Of a stretch of 64,000 bases of DNA, positions 17,212-25,052 are shown in pieces. The position numbers and the translations under genes are program-made. This DNA is from Virgibacillus_P tibetensis (lineage in GTDB: Bacteria; Bacillota; Bacilli; Bacillales; Amphibacillaceae). Every line of letters begins with the position of its first letter. The first letter of the stretch is position 1. The DNA lies in assembly GCF_036026595.1 (NCBI RefSeq), contig NZ_JARZFX010000001.1:682001-746000 (forward strand). The letters are read 5' to 3'. A model generated the notes under the pieces. It was not told the origin of the DNA. It worked only from the letters and a program-made list of their open reading frames with translations, and made no database searches.

Positions 17212-18071
17212 CCCAATAATTTTCCAAGCTTATTTTCTTCTTCTTCAGTAAGTTCAACAAGTGGTAAACGTACACCACCAGTATCCATTCCATTCATCTG
17301 AAGAGCTGCTTTTACTGGTGTAGGTGAAGGTGAAGTAAATAACGCATGCATAATTGGTTGTAGTTTACGATGCGCAGCAGCCGCCTCTCTATTATTACCG
17401 GCGTAAAATGCCTCAATCATGTTTTTCATTTCATTTCCAACTACATGGGAAGCAACCGAGACAACTCCAGCCGCTCCTATTGATAACAGAGGTAATGTCA
17501 AACTATCATCCCCACTGTAGACACTAAAGTCATCACTCGTATTCTCGATGATTTCAGCAGCTAGCTCCAGATCACCTGTTGCTTCTTTCACAGAAACAAT
17601 ATTTTCAATCTCACTTAATCTTAAAATAGTTTCTATATTTAACCGTACGATAGACCGACCAGGAATATTATATAGCATGATAGGTAATCTTGTTACCTTG
17701 GCAATTGCAGAAAAATGCTCATACATTCCACGCTGATCCGGTTTATTATAATAGGGTGTTACTAACATTAAAGCATCGACACCGCACGCTTCCGCTTCTT
17801 TTGTCAAAGCAATTGAGGCAGCTGTATTATTACTGCCGGTACCTGCTATAACCGGTACACGTTTATTTACTACTTTAACTACATGTTCAAATAGTTTTAC
17901 TTTCTCATCTTTTGACAATGTTGGTGATTCACCGGTTGTACCAGCAACCACTAAACCTTCCGTACCGTTATTTATCAGATGGTCAACTAATCGTGTAGTT
18001 TGATCATAATCAATTTCACCATTCTTATCAAATGGTGTTACCATTGCTGTAAGTAGTTGCCCAAAATTCAT
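17205..18071 (-). CDS. dapA: DapA, 4-hydroxy-tetrahydrodipicolinate synthase
   Basis: 288 residues, normal length. A TIM-barrel enzyme condensing pyruvate with aspartate semialdehyde. Visible active-site features: GTTGE with T45-T46, catalytic Tyr134 in MLYNIPGRS, and Schiff-base Lys162 in VSVKEATGD. It makes the branch-point compound that DpaA/DpaB convert to dipicolinic acid in sporulation and that otherwise leads to meso-diaminopimelate and lysine. AAAGGTGAT precedes the ATG. Last gene of the dpaA-dpaB-asd-dapG-dapA cluster, 22 bases after dapG. Confidence 0.96.
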   Translation of the reverse strand: MNFGQLLTAMVTPFDKNGEIDYDQTTRLVDHLINNGTEGLVVAGTTGESPTLSKDEKVKLFEHVVKVVNKRVPVIAGTGSNNTAASIALTKEAEACGVDALMLVTPYYNKPDQRGMYEHFSAIAKVTRLPIMLYNIPGRSIVRLNIETILRLSEIENIVSVKEATGDLELAAEIIENTSDDFSVYSGDDSLTLPLLSIGAAGVVSVASHVVGNEMKNMIEAFYAGNNREAAAAHRKLQPIMHALFTSPSPTPVKAALQMNGMDTGGVRLPLVELTEEEENKLGKLLGK

Positions 18072-18093
18072 TGCGTATCACCTTTCAATCTGG

Positions 18094-19335
18094 TTATGTT
18101 TTTATTAACCTTTTGGTATCTATAACACTTAATTCGAAAACATCATGTAATGCATTTACCGCAGACCTTAAATCTTTATCGTGTACAAGTACCCAAATGG
18201 TTGTATGACTGTCTGCAGATTGTAATATTTGAACATCTGCATCAGTGAGTGCCTGCACTATTCTTGAAGCAACTCCAGGTACACCTGTCATACCTGCACC
18301 TACTGCCGAAACCTTTGCACAGTTTTCTGTTATTTCCGGGTGAAAACCAAGGGTCTCCAAAATGCGGACTGCTTTTTTGGAAAAAGCATCCGGTACTGTG
18401 TACACAACTCCTGTAGGCGAAATGTTAATAAAATCCACAGATATTCCGGCTTCTGCCATCGCTTTAAATACTTCTGACTGTAATCGATGCGCTTCTTCCT
18501 TCGTCTGCACTCTGATTTGGGTAACGGATGATATATGGGCTATTCCAGTAATCATGCGCTCCTTAATGTCCATCCCCAATTCCTGAGCTCTTGAGGTAGT
18601 TATTAATGTCCCCAAATCCTTTGTGTAAGTTGATCTTATCCGCATAGGTATTTTGGCCTGCATTGCAATCTCCACAGCACGGGGATGAATTACTTTTGCC
18701 CCCTGGTATGCTAAGTTGCAAATTTCGGTGTACGTGACAATCTCCAAAGGTCTAGCTGAATCAACCACACGTGGGTCAGCGGTCATAATACCATTGACGT
18801 CAGTAAATATTTCAATTCGTTCCGCTTGAAGTGCAGCCCCTAGAGCCGCAGCGGTTGTATCACTGCCTCCACGCCCAATAGTAGTTATTTCACCAGTAGT
18901 AGTTTGCCCTTGAAACCCTGCAACAACAACTACATCGTTTTTTTCGAATTCCTTTAAAATTCGTTCCGGGTTTACTTCTTTGATTTTAGCTTTGTTAAAT
19001 TCTTCGGTTGTAACAAAACCTGCTTGTGCACCTGTTAAAGTCGTTGCATTTATATGTTTCTTCTGTAGCTCATTGGATAAAACGACTGCCGAAATAATTT
19101 CTCCGCAAGACAAAAGCATATCCAGTTCGCGATTAGAGTTTTGATTAGCTGGAAAGTCAACCAGCCCCAGCAAGGTATCAGTAGCATAAGGGTCTGGTTT
19201 TCTTCCCAATGCAGATACAACGACAACAAGTTTATACTTTTTCATTAATGCGTTTTTTACATGCTTAATAACATGTTCTCTGTTTTCCTCTGATTGGACT
19301 GAAGTTCCGCCAAATTTTTGAACTAATATCTGCAT
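18094..19335 (-). CDS. dapG: DapG, aspartate kinase I
   Basis: 413 residues: N-terminal amino-acid kinase domain with KFGGTS at 7-12 and GRGGSDTTA, followed by two ACT domains (from about residue 265). It phosphorylates aspartate, the first step towards lysine, diaminopimelate and dipicolinate. In B. subtilis this isozyme is inhibited by diaminopimelate and lies in the same cluster. AGAGGTG sits upstream of the ATG. I see no lysine riboswitch ahead of it. Gap of 15 bases to asd, so cotranscribed. Confidence 0.95.
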   Translation of the reverse strand: MQILVQKFGGTSVQSEENREHVIKHVKNALMKKYKLVVVVSALGRKPDPYATDTLLGLVDFPANQNSNRELDMLLSCGEIISAVVLSNELQKKHINATTLTGAQAGFVTTEEFNKAKIKEVNPERILKEFEKNDVVVVAGFQGQTTTGEITTIGRGGSDTTAAALGAALQAERIEIFTDVNGIMTADPRVVDSARPLEIVTYTEICNLAYQGAKVIHPRAVEIAMQAKIPMRIRSTYTKDLGTLITTSRAQELGMDIKERMITGIAHISSVTQIRVQTKEEAHRLQSEVFKAMAEAGISVDFINISPTGVVYTVPDAFSKKAVRILETLGFHPEITENCAKVSAVGAGMTGVPGVASRIVQALTDADVQILQSADSHTTIWVLVHDKDLRSAVNALHDVFELSVIDTKRLIKT

Positions 19336-19350
19336 TATATCACCTCTAAT

Positions 19351-20397
19351 TTATAGCTTTTCATTTTCAATTAATGCTTGCGCTATTTGCACTGTATTCA
19401 ATGCTGCGCCTTTCATCAGATTATCAGAAACTACCCACATATGGAATCCTTTATCATTATCCAAGTCTTTCCTCACACGTCCAACAAAAACTGCTTCCTT
19501 ATTTGCTGCACTTAAAGGAGTTGGGTAGGTTTGCGTTTGTGGGTCATCTTCTAAAATGATACCCTCAGCATCACCTAATACATTCCATAAGTCAGCAACA
19601 GTTAAACCTTCATCTTCTACCTCGAGGTAAATACTTTCTGCATGAGAGGTAAAGAATGGGAGTCGTACACAAGTTGCTGCAACAGATAAATCTGGTGTAT
19701 GCATAATTTTTTTCGTTTCATTTATCATTTTCATTTCTTCAAATGTATACCCATTATCTTGAAACATATCGATTTGAGGCAGTGCATTAAAAGCGATTGG
19801 ATAATGCTTTTTATCTCCCTTAACCGGTAATAACGAAGCGGTCATTACTTCCTTATTTAAATGTTGTTGGGATTGCTCAGCCAGTTCATTGTTTGCCTCA
19901 TTACCTGCCCCTGACACTGCCTGATAAGTCGATACGATCACTCGATTTAACCCATACTTATCTTTGATTGGCTTTAGTGCTGCAACCATTTGAATCGTAG
20001 AACAATTTGGATTCGCAATAATCCCCTGATGTCTTGATATATCCGATTTGTTTACCTCTGGCACTACAAGCGGTACATTTTCATCCATACGGTAAGCACT
20101 CGTATTGTCTATAACCACAGCACCATGTTTTACAGCTTCAGGTGCCAGTTTCTCCGAAACAGAGCCACCTGCTGAAAATAAGGCAATATCCACTCCAGCG
20201 AAACTATCTGGAACGGCTTCTTCCACAGTAATTGTTTTGTCTTTGAATGGGATCGTTATTCCTGCAGATCTTTTAGATGATAAAAGTTTCAACTCTCTTA
20301 TCGGAAAGTCCTTATCTTCTAGTATTTGTAAAATCTTTTGACCTACAGCACCTGTTGCTCCCACTATAGCTACATTGTATGTTTTTACTTCTGCCAT
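19351..20397 (-). CDS. asd: Asd, aspartate-semialdehyde dehydrogenase
   Basis: 348 residues. N-terminal NADP-binding motif GATGAVG (13-19) and catalytic Cys132 in NPNCSTIQ, with the conserved AVSGAGNEA segment. It reduces aspartyl phosphate to aspartate semialdehyde, the substrate of DapA. GGGAG precedes the ATG. It sits between dpaB and dapG in the dipicolinate/lysine cluster with a 54-base gap to dpaB and no terminator. Confidence 0.95.
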   Translation of the reverse strand: MAEVKTYNVAIVGATGAVGQKILQILEDKDFPIRELKLLSSKRSAGITIPFKDKTITVEEAVPDSFAGVDIALFSAGGSVSEKLAPEAVKHGAVVIDNTSAYRMDENVPLVVPEVNKSDISRHQGIIANPNCSTIQMVAALKPIKDKYGLNRVIVSTYQAVSGAGNEANNELAEQSQQHLNKEVMTASLLPVKGDKKHYPIAFNALPQIDMFQDNGYTFEEMKMINETKKIMHTPDLSVAATCVRLPFFTSHAESIYLEVEDEGLTVADLWNVLGDAEGIILEDDPQTQTYPTPLSAANKEAVFVGRVRKDLDNDKGFHMWVVSDNLMKGAALNTVQIAQALIENEKL

Positions 20398-20451
20398 TGT
20401 TGTGACTCCCTTCGAAAAATCAGTAATAATTGTAATTATACTCTTAATTTA

Positions 20452-21057
20452 TCATTTTACCATATTCTCATCGATATGCGGAATAATAATTGGTTGAAGT
20501 TGTTTAAATTGAAGTGCAGACTGTACAGTTTCACTCAATAAATCCATATTAGCTACCAACGAATTTGGCTTCTCGTGTGGATTATCCTGACCATAAGGAA
20601 TAAAATAGATAAATTTACTAGCCATCAAGCGCATTAAATTTACCCCATTTAAACCGAGTGCATCGTTAGTGGAAATACCTAATACTATAGGATTTTGATT
20701 ACGCATCGTTGCTTTTGCGGCCATTAAGACTGGTGAATCTGTTAGCGCATTAGCCAGCTTACTTAACGAATTACCCGTTAACGGTGCTATTACCATACAG
20801 TCTAGTGGAGAAGCAGGTCCTAGAGGCTCTGCTTCTGGCATGGTTGATATGACACGTTTACCAGTAATTGACTCGATCTTCTCTATATGTTCTTCTGCCT
20901 TCCCAAACTTCGTATTAGTATTTCTAACTGTATAAGAAACAATAGGAACTACTTCTGCCTCTTCTTTCATTAACCTTTCTAATTGTGGGTAAACTTGGTC
21001 ATACGTACAATGGGAACCCGTCAATCCAAAACCAATTCGCTTTCCCTGTAAACTCAT
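20452..21057 (-). CDS. dpaB: DpaB (SpoVFB), dipicolinate synthase subunit B
   Basis: 201-residue flavoprotein-like protein (GFGLTGSHCT at 9-18, and VIAPLTGNSLSKLANAL later), a member of the phosphopantothenoylcysteine-decarboxylase fold family. With DpaA it forms the mother-cell enzyme that oxidises the DapA product to dipicolinic acid for the spore core. AAAGGGG lies before the ATG. The 145-base gap to dpaA, usually almost absent in relatives, contains a GC-rich repeat-like element. Confidence 0.93.
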   Translation of the reverse strand: MSLQGKRIGFGLTGSHCTYDQVYPQLERLMKEEAEVVPIVSYTVRNTNTKFGKAEEHIEKIESITGKRVISTMPEAEPLGPASPLDCMVIAPLTGNSLSKLANALTDSPVLMAAKATMRNQNPIVLGISTNDALGLNGVNLMRLMASKFIYFIPYGQDNPHEKPNSLVANMDLLSETVQSALQFKQLQPIIIPHIDENMVK

Positions 21058-21114
21058 TTAAATCCCCTTTCTAACTACAATTTTATTATCATGCCTTCTT
21101 AAAAATTAAGGACA

Positions 21115-21210
21115 CTAAGTGAATCTCCTGCAGCAGTGGAAGATCGACTAACTACGCCGCTCCTGCGCGGCAACGCCGACCCACCCGTCCTGCGCTTTTT
21201 AGCTACTTAG
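21115..21210. repeat. GC-rich repeat-like element between dpaA and dpaB
   Basis: About 96 bases, much richer in G+C than the flanks, bounded by inverted ends CTAAGT (21115-21120) and ACTTAG (21205-21210). Inside are two direct copies of GCGCAGGA (minus strand) and a CCGC/GCGG hairpin. It has no reading frame of note. The right end overlaps the last codons and stop of dpaA. It resembles the small dispersed palindromic elements of Bacillaceae, but a second copy is not present in this window, so the repeat status is inferred. Confidence 0.5.
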
Positions 21211-22075
21211 CATTCAACAACTGCTTAATTACATCTGCTAATATTTTTCCAGCAGTTTTCGGTGCTACAATACCAGGTAGGCTTCTTGCCAGTATTGCTT
21301 TTATCCCACGCTGATCTGCAAAGTCAAAATCGGTTCCACCAGGCTTTGATGCAAGATCTATAATCAAAGCATGGGGCGGTAACTGCTGAATAGTCTTTCT
21401 ATCTATTACTGGTGCAGGAATTGTATTTATTAGTAAGTCACACGCTTCTGTATAGCTGTCCAATTCTTCTAAGGGAATAGCATTTAATCCCATTTCTGTT
21501 ATTCTAGCCAAGTCTTTTATACTCCTGGCACTAACAGATACTTTTGCCCCCAATGCAGAGAATTTGTTTGCTACCGTATTGCCTACTCTCCCAAATCCTA
21601 CTACAAAAACACGTGAAGAGTGAATTGTATAATCTGTCTGTTCGATGGCCATCATGATTGTCCCTTCGGCGGTAGGTATGGAGTTGTAGATAGCCACATC
21701 ATCCCGATCTAATAATGGTATCAATAAACTATTAGCTTCATGTATAGCAGAAGTAAGATAATCATTCGTAATACCAGTAAATATAAGTGCATTTTTCTTC
21801 AATTCTTTAAACCACTGTCTTGTAATTTGAATAGGCTGGTCTGAGAAAACAGTCTCAACTCGTCCTTCGATGTCGGTTCCAGTGATTGGTAATACAACCA
21901 CATCCAGTTCAGAAGGATCCAACTCTTTGAAATCCATCTGCTTTAATCCTGTGAATCCCTGTTCCAGTTTATCGAATCCAACAAGAAGGATGGTTGTATT
22001 GGACAGCGATTGCAACTGTCTTATTAACTCAAGATAGCGCGCATCGCCGCCTATTACTGCTATTAATCGACTCAT
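21203..22075 (-). CDS. dpaA: DpaA (SpoVFA), dipicolinate synthase subunit A
   Basis: 290 residues with an N-terminal domain typical of DpaA and a Rossmann NAD(P)-binding motif GFGRVG at 160-165. The LPGIVAPKTAG stretch near the C-terminus is a DpaA hallmark. It acts with DpaB in the mother cell to make dipicolinic acid. I chose ATG 22075, since GGAGGG lies 11 bases upstream; the GTG four codons earlier overlaps that Shine-Dalgarno. A sigma-K-like promoter precedes it. Its stop codon lies within the right end of a repeat-like element. Confidence 0.93.
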   Translation of the reverse strand: MSRLIAVIGGDARYLELIRQLQSLSNTTILLVGFDKLEQGFTGLKQMDFKELDPSELDVVVLPITGTDIEGRVETVFSDQPIQITRQWFKELKKNALIFTGITNDYLTSAIHEANSLLIPLLDRDDVAIYNSIPTAEGTIMMAIEQTDYTIHSSRVFVVGFGRVGNTVANKFSALGAKVSVSARSIKDLARITEMGLNAIPLEELDSYTEACDLLINTIPAPVIDRKTIQQLPPHALIIDLASKPGGTDFDFADQRGIKAILARSLPGIVAPKTAGKILADVIKQLLNAK

Positions 22076-22118
22076 TATAGTGAACACCCTCCAGACATTT
22101 TCTTAATTCATTTCTTTA

Positions 22119-22145
22119 TAGCTTATGTGGCTGTAGGCTGTTAGT
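22119..22145 (-). promoter_or_regulatory. Sigma-K-type promoter of dpaA
   Basis: On the minus strand an AC (22144-22145), 16 bases, then CATAAGCTA (22119-22127), a perfect fit to the sigma-K -10 pattern CATANNNTA with the expected spacing. dpaA (spoVFA) is a known late mother-cell sigma-K gene in B. subtilis, so the match is meaningful. Confidence 0.7.
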
Positions 22146-22167
22146 GATAAGTAGTTGTTAAAAACAG

Positions 22168-22204
22168 AGAAAAAGGCTAGTATCCCAAAAGCAATGCTAG
22201 CCAT
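22168..22204 (-). terminator. Intrinsic terminator after ymxH
   Basis: Nine-pair stem (22175-22183 with 22194-22202, one G-T pair) followed by T-rich sequence on the minus strand. It isolates the dpaA promoter from ymxH transcription. Confidence 0.75.
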
Positions 22205-22257
22205 GCGTTTTAAAAAGTCATTATCAGTTAATATAATTTTCTTCAGTAATGCATATT

Positions 22258-22497
22258 TTACAATTTATCTGTGTCAATCATAATCATATCTTCGCCTATT
22301 TTTCTTATAGAACTCCATCGGATTTTCGTTTCTTCTCCTTCTTTTTTCAGGCCGAACCATTTATAATTTGGGATAATAAAAGATTCTATTTGTCCAGTAT
22401 CTTCATTTATTTCCATATCCGTCTGACCAAGTATTCCTAACCTGGAACCATGAGTTACGTTTACAATCTCTTTCCCACTTATATCCTTGTAGCGCAC
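22258..22497 (-). CDS. ymxH: YlmC/YmxH family PRC-barrel sporulation protein
   Basis: About 79 residues, PRC-barrel-like beta protein of the YlmC/YmxH family (SGKEIVNV, then GRLGILGQTDMEI-type core). The GTG at 22497 gives an N-terminus aligning with B. subtilis YmxH and has GGAGGG 6 bases upstream; an ATG two codons earlier is only a few bases from that site. Function is not established; its genes usually sit next to sporulation genes. Located between mlpA and dpaA as in B. subtilis, with terminators on both sides. Confidence 0.85.
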   Translation of the reverse strand: MRYKDISGKEIVNVTHGSRLGILGQTDMEINEDTGQIESFIIPNYKWFGLKKEGEETKIRWSSIRKIGEDMIMIDTDKL

Positions 22498-22539
22498 AGC
22501 CATCCCTCCGTCCTCATTGTCTTACTGCTATATATATGT

Positions 22540-22575
22540 AAAAAAAAATAACCTATGTTTGATAACATAGGTTAC
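22540..22575 (-). terminator. Intrinsic terminator after mlpA
   Basis: Perfect 11-bp stem (22549-22559 with 22564-22574) with a 4-base loop, and eight consecutive T on the minus strand. The stem includes the mlpA stop codon. Confidence 0.93.
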
Positions 22576-23798
22576 ACGGATATTTGTGGTGCAATTAATG
22601 CAGTAGCAGAGGATTGGTCAAATAATAATCCAATAACATTTTTAATTGATTGATCGTCGACAGCGTCAATTTCCTTGATCATTTCATCCATTGTTCTGTG
22701 ACGATGCAGCAATAATTCATTTTTTCCATTACGGCTCATGCGACTACTAGTGCTCTCAAGGCTTAGCATTAGGTTACCTTTTAATTGCTCTTTACTATTT
22801 CTAAGTTCCTTCTCTGTTAAACCATCTCTGACTAAGGTTTCAACAGTTTTACTAATTGTATCCCTCAATTTTGGTAATTGCTCTTTACCGGTCCCTGCGT
22901 ATATTGTAAGTAATCCGTTGTCTAGAAAAGAGGAGTGGTATGAGAACACAGAGTAAGCCAATCCTTGTTTTTCTCGTACCTCCTGAAACAATCGGGAGCT
23001 CATAGTTCCTCCAAGCACATTATTCATAATGATAAGACTGTAAATGTCTTCATGACCAATAGATAGCCCGTCATAACCTAAGCAAAGATGCGCTTGCTCT
23101 GTATCTTTATTTCTTTCAATATGATCAGCTAGAAAAACTGGCTTTGAAATGGTTGTAGGCGATTCAAAACTGGACTCGTAGGTGCCAAAATAATTTTCAA
23201 CCGTACCTATAAAGGAATCATCCACATTTCCTGCTATAGATACTACTACATTTTCCGGTGTGTAACGTTGCTTAATATAATTTCTTAGTGTCTCCGGTTT
23301 AAATAGTTTCAGCTGGTTTTCCGTTCCTAAAATAGGATATCCTAAAGGATGGTTACCGTAGGATGCTCTTGCCAGTAAATCATGTACTATATCGTCCGGT
23401 GTATCTTCATACATTTTTATTTCTTCATAAACTACCTTTTTCTCGCGCTCCATTTCCTCTTCATCAAAAGATGAATTAAAAAACATGTCAGCTAGAATTT
23501 CCAGTGCATACTCTTTATGCGTATCGAGAACCTTTGCGTAAAAACACGTATATTCTTTGGAAGTAAAAGCATTTACTTGCCCGCCAATAGAGTCAAATGC
23601 TTCCGCAATATCCTGAGCTGACCTTGTATTTGTCCCTTTAAAGAACATGTGTTCCAAAAAATGTGAAATCCCGTTATTCAGTTCGGTTTCATTTCTTGAA
23701 CCTGTTAACACCCAGATACCAATTGTAACTGAACGTACTGCTGGAATGCTTTCCAGCACAATACGTAGCCCATTATTACTTGTATGCTTCTCAATCAA
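22572..23798 (-). CDS. mlpA: MlpA (YmxG), M16-family zinc protease
   Basis: 408 residues with the zinc motif HFLEH (46-50) and the downstream glutamate-rich helix EREKKVVYEEIKMYED, so it is likely an active processing-peptidase-like enzyme. The start codon is TTG with AGGAGG 7 bases upstream. Between ylxY and ymxH as in B. subtilis, where MlpA affects expression of extracellular protease genes. It is the third M16 protein in the window, besides the YmfH/YmfF pair. Confidence 0.92.
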   Translation of the reverse strand: MIEKHTSNNGLRIVLESIPAVRSVTIGIWVLTGSRNETELNNGISHFLEHMFFKGTNTRSAQDIAEAFDSIGGQVNAFTSKEYTCFYAKVLDTHKEYALEILADMFFNSSFDEEEMEREKKVVYEEIKMYEDTPDDIVHDLLARASYGNHPLGYPILGTENQLKLFKPETLRNYIKQRYTPENVVVSIAGNVDDSFIGTVENYFGTYESSFESPTTISKPVFLADHIERNKDTEQAHLCLGYDGLSIGHEDIYSLIIMNNVLGGTMSSRLFQEVREKQGLAYSVFSYHSSFLDNGLLTIYAGTGKEQLPKLRDTISKTVETLVRDGLTEKELRNSKEQLKGNLMLSLESTSSRMSRNGKNELLLHRHRTMDEMIKEIDAVDDQSIKNVIGLLFDQSSATALIAPQISV

Positions 23799-23881
23799 GG
23801 TATTTCCTCCTATATGTGTATGCAGAATGTGTTATTATTTTAATTAACGTGTATAGTTATTCCCTCAAACTAAAATACCAT

Positions 23882-24826
23882 TTATCTCTCCTCATTTAAA
23901 AGGTTTTCGATTGTTCCAATTTTATAGCCGTTATCCTGTATTGTATCTATTAATGGTGAAAGTCCTTCCACAATAGACGGCGTAGGATGCATTAAGATAG
24001 TAGCTCCTGGATGAATTTTACTATTTACTCGGTTTATCATAACATTAACAGTTGGATTCTTCCAATCAATCGTATCAACGGTCCAAAGAATTGTTTCCAT
24101 ATTTAAATTATGTGCCGAAAGTACGACATGATCATTATAGCTTCCACTGGGAGGAGCAAACCATAGAGGCGTCTTCCCTGTTATTGCCTTGATAATTTCA
24201 TTGGTTTGACTGATTTGCTCTATGTTTTTTTGATTCGACAATCTTGCCATATCAGGATGATTATAGGCATGATTTCCTATCACATGTCCTTGTTCATCGA
24301 TCATTTTAACGTAATCAGCGTTATCTCTTGCCCACTTACCTTCGATAAAAAACGTTGCTTTTACCTGTTTTTCTTTCAATATGTTTAATATAGCGGGAAT
24401 ATGTTCGCTCCCCCATGAAACATTAATTAACAATGCTACCATTTCTTTCTCCGGGTGACCTCGGTAGATAGGAGAGGCAGGCAAATCCTTTAGCGTTATT
24501 TCTGGAGATGTTTGTTCGTAAACAAGTAATGATTCATCAAAAATCCCTGTGCTTTCCATTTTCTTATATGACTTTTCTATATTAACCTTCAATCCGTTTC
24601 TCCCTGGAGTTTTTTTCCATACACTATCAATATATGCATCTTGAGGAGCTTCTGTGTAATCATTACTTCTTTCTAAAACTTCCTTATATAGCGCATTCTC
24701 ATTCTTTACTACTTCAGACAATGTATTTATGCTGGGTGTAACAAATGGATTGTAATCCGTATTAAACGCTAATCCAATTATTATTAAAAAAACACAAATG
24801 TGAACAAAATTTTGATAGCGCGACAT
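23882..24826 (-). CDS. ylxY: YlxY-type polysaccharide deacetylase-like protein
   Basis: 314 residues with an N-terminal membrane anchor (about residues 8-22) and a C-terminal NodB-like domain. The metal-binding HxxxH is present (HAYNH, in GHVIGNHAYNH) but the usual TFDDG motif is replaced by NVSWG, so the catalytic aspartates are missing; as far as I recall this is characteristic of the YlxY group. Deacetylase activity is therefore doubtful. Start at 24826 with GGAGGG 6 bases upstream; an upstream ATG lies within a 20-bp palindrome. Probably expressed during sporulation, by family. Confidence 0.85.
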   Translation of the reverse strand: MSRYQNFVHICVFLIIIGLAFNTDYNPFVTPSINTLSEVVKNENALYKEVLERSNDYTEAPQDAYIDSVWKKTPGRNGLKVNIEKSYKKMESTGIFDESLLVYEQTSPEITLKDLPASPIYRGHPEKEMVALLINVSWGSEHIPAILNILKEKQVKATFFIEGKWARDNADYVKMIDEQGHVIGNHAYNHPDMARLSNQKNIEQISQTNEIIKAITGKTPLWFAPPSGSYNDHVVLSAHNLNMETILWTVDTIDWKNPTVNVMINRVNSKIHPGATILMHPTPSIVEGLSPLIDTIQDNGYKIGTIENLLNEER

Positions 24827-24840
24827 GCAAATCCCTCCTT

Positions 24841-24860
24841 GTTTATTCATATGAATAAAC
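24841..24860. promoter_or_regulatory. Perfect 20-bp palindrome upstream of ylxY
   Basis: Half-site GTTTATTCAT followed directly by its exact reverse complement. It lies 14 bases before the ylxY start, just before the Shine-Dalgarno. It could be an operator or an mRNA hairpin touching the ribosome-binding site; no T-run follows, so it is not a terminator. Confidence 0.45.
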
Positions 24861-25002
24861 TGGACAGGGTATGAGAATATTTATTGTCACTACTTGATTA
24901 TTCGTTACAAGACACATAGCACTATGCTGCGTAATACCACACTTACCGCAGTTAATCTTACTGCAGTTGGTAAAATATGTACTAACTTATCGTTTCAAAA
25001 CA

Positions 25003-25034
25003 ATAAAAAAAGAAACTGGTATTCCAGCTTCTTG
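25003..25034 (-). terminator. Intrinsic terminator after pnp
   Basis: Stem pairing AGAA-CTGG with CCAG-TTCT around 25011-25032 (one internal mismatch) followed by seven T on the minus strand, 20 bases after the pnp stop. Confidence 0.85.
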
Positions 25035-25052
25035 TTTTGCTTGCAATTACTA

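Noticed and set aside
18072..19400. Lysine riboswitch for dapG/asd
   Set aside because: Gaps are 15-54 bases, too short for the L-box aptamer.
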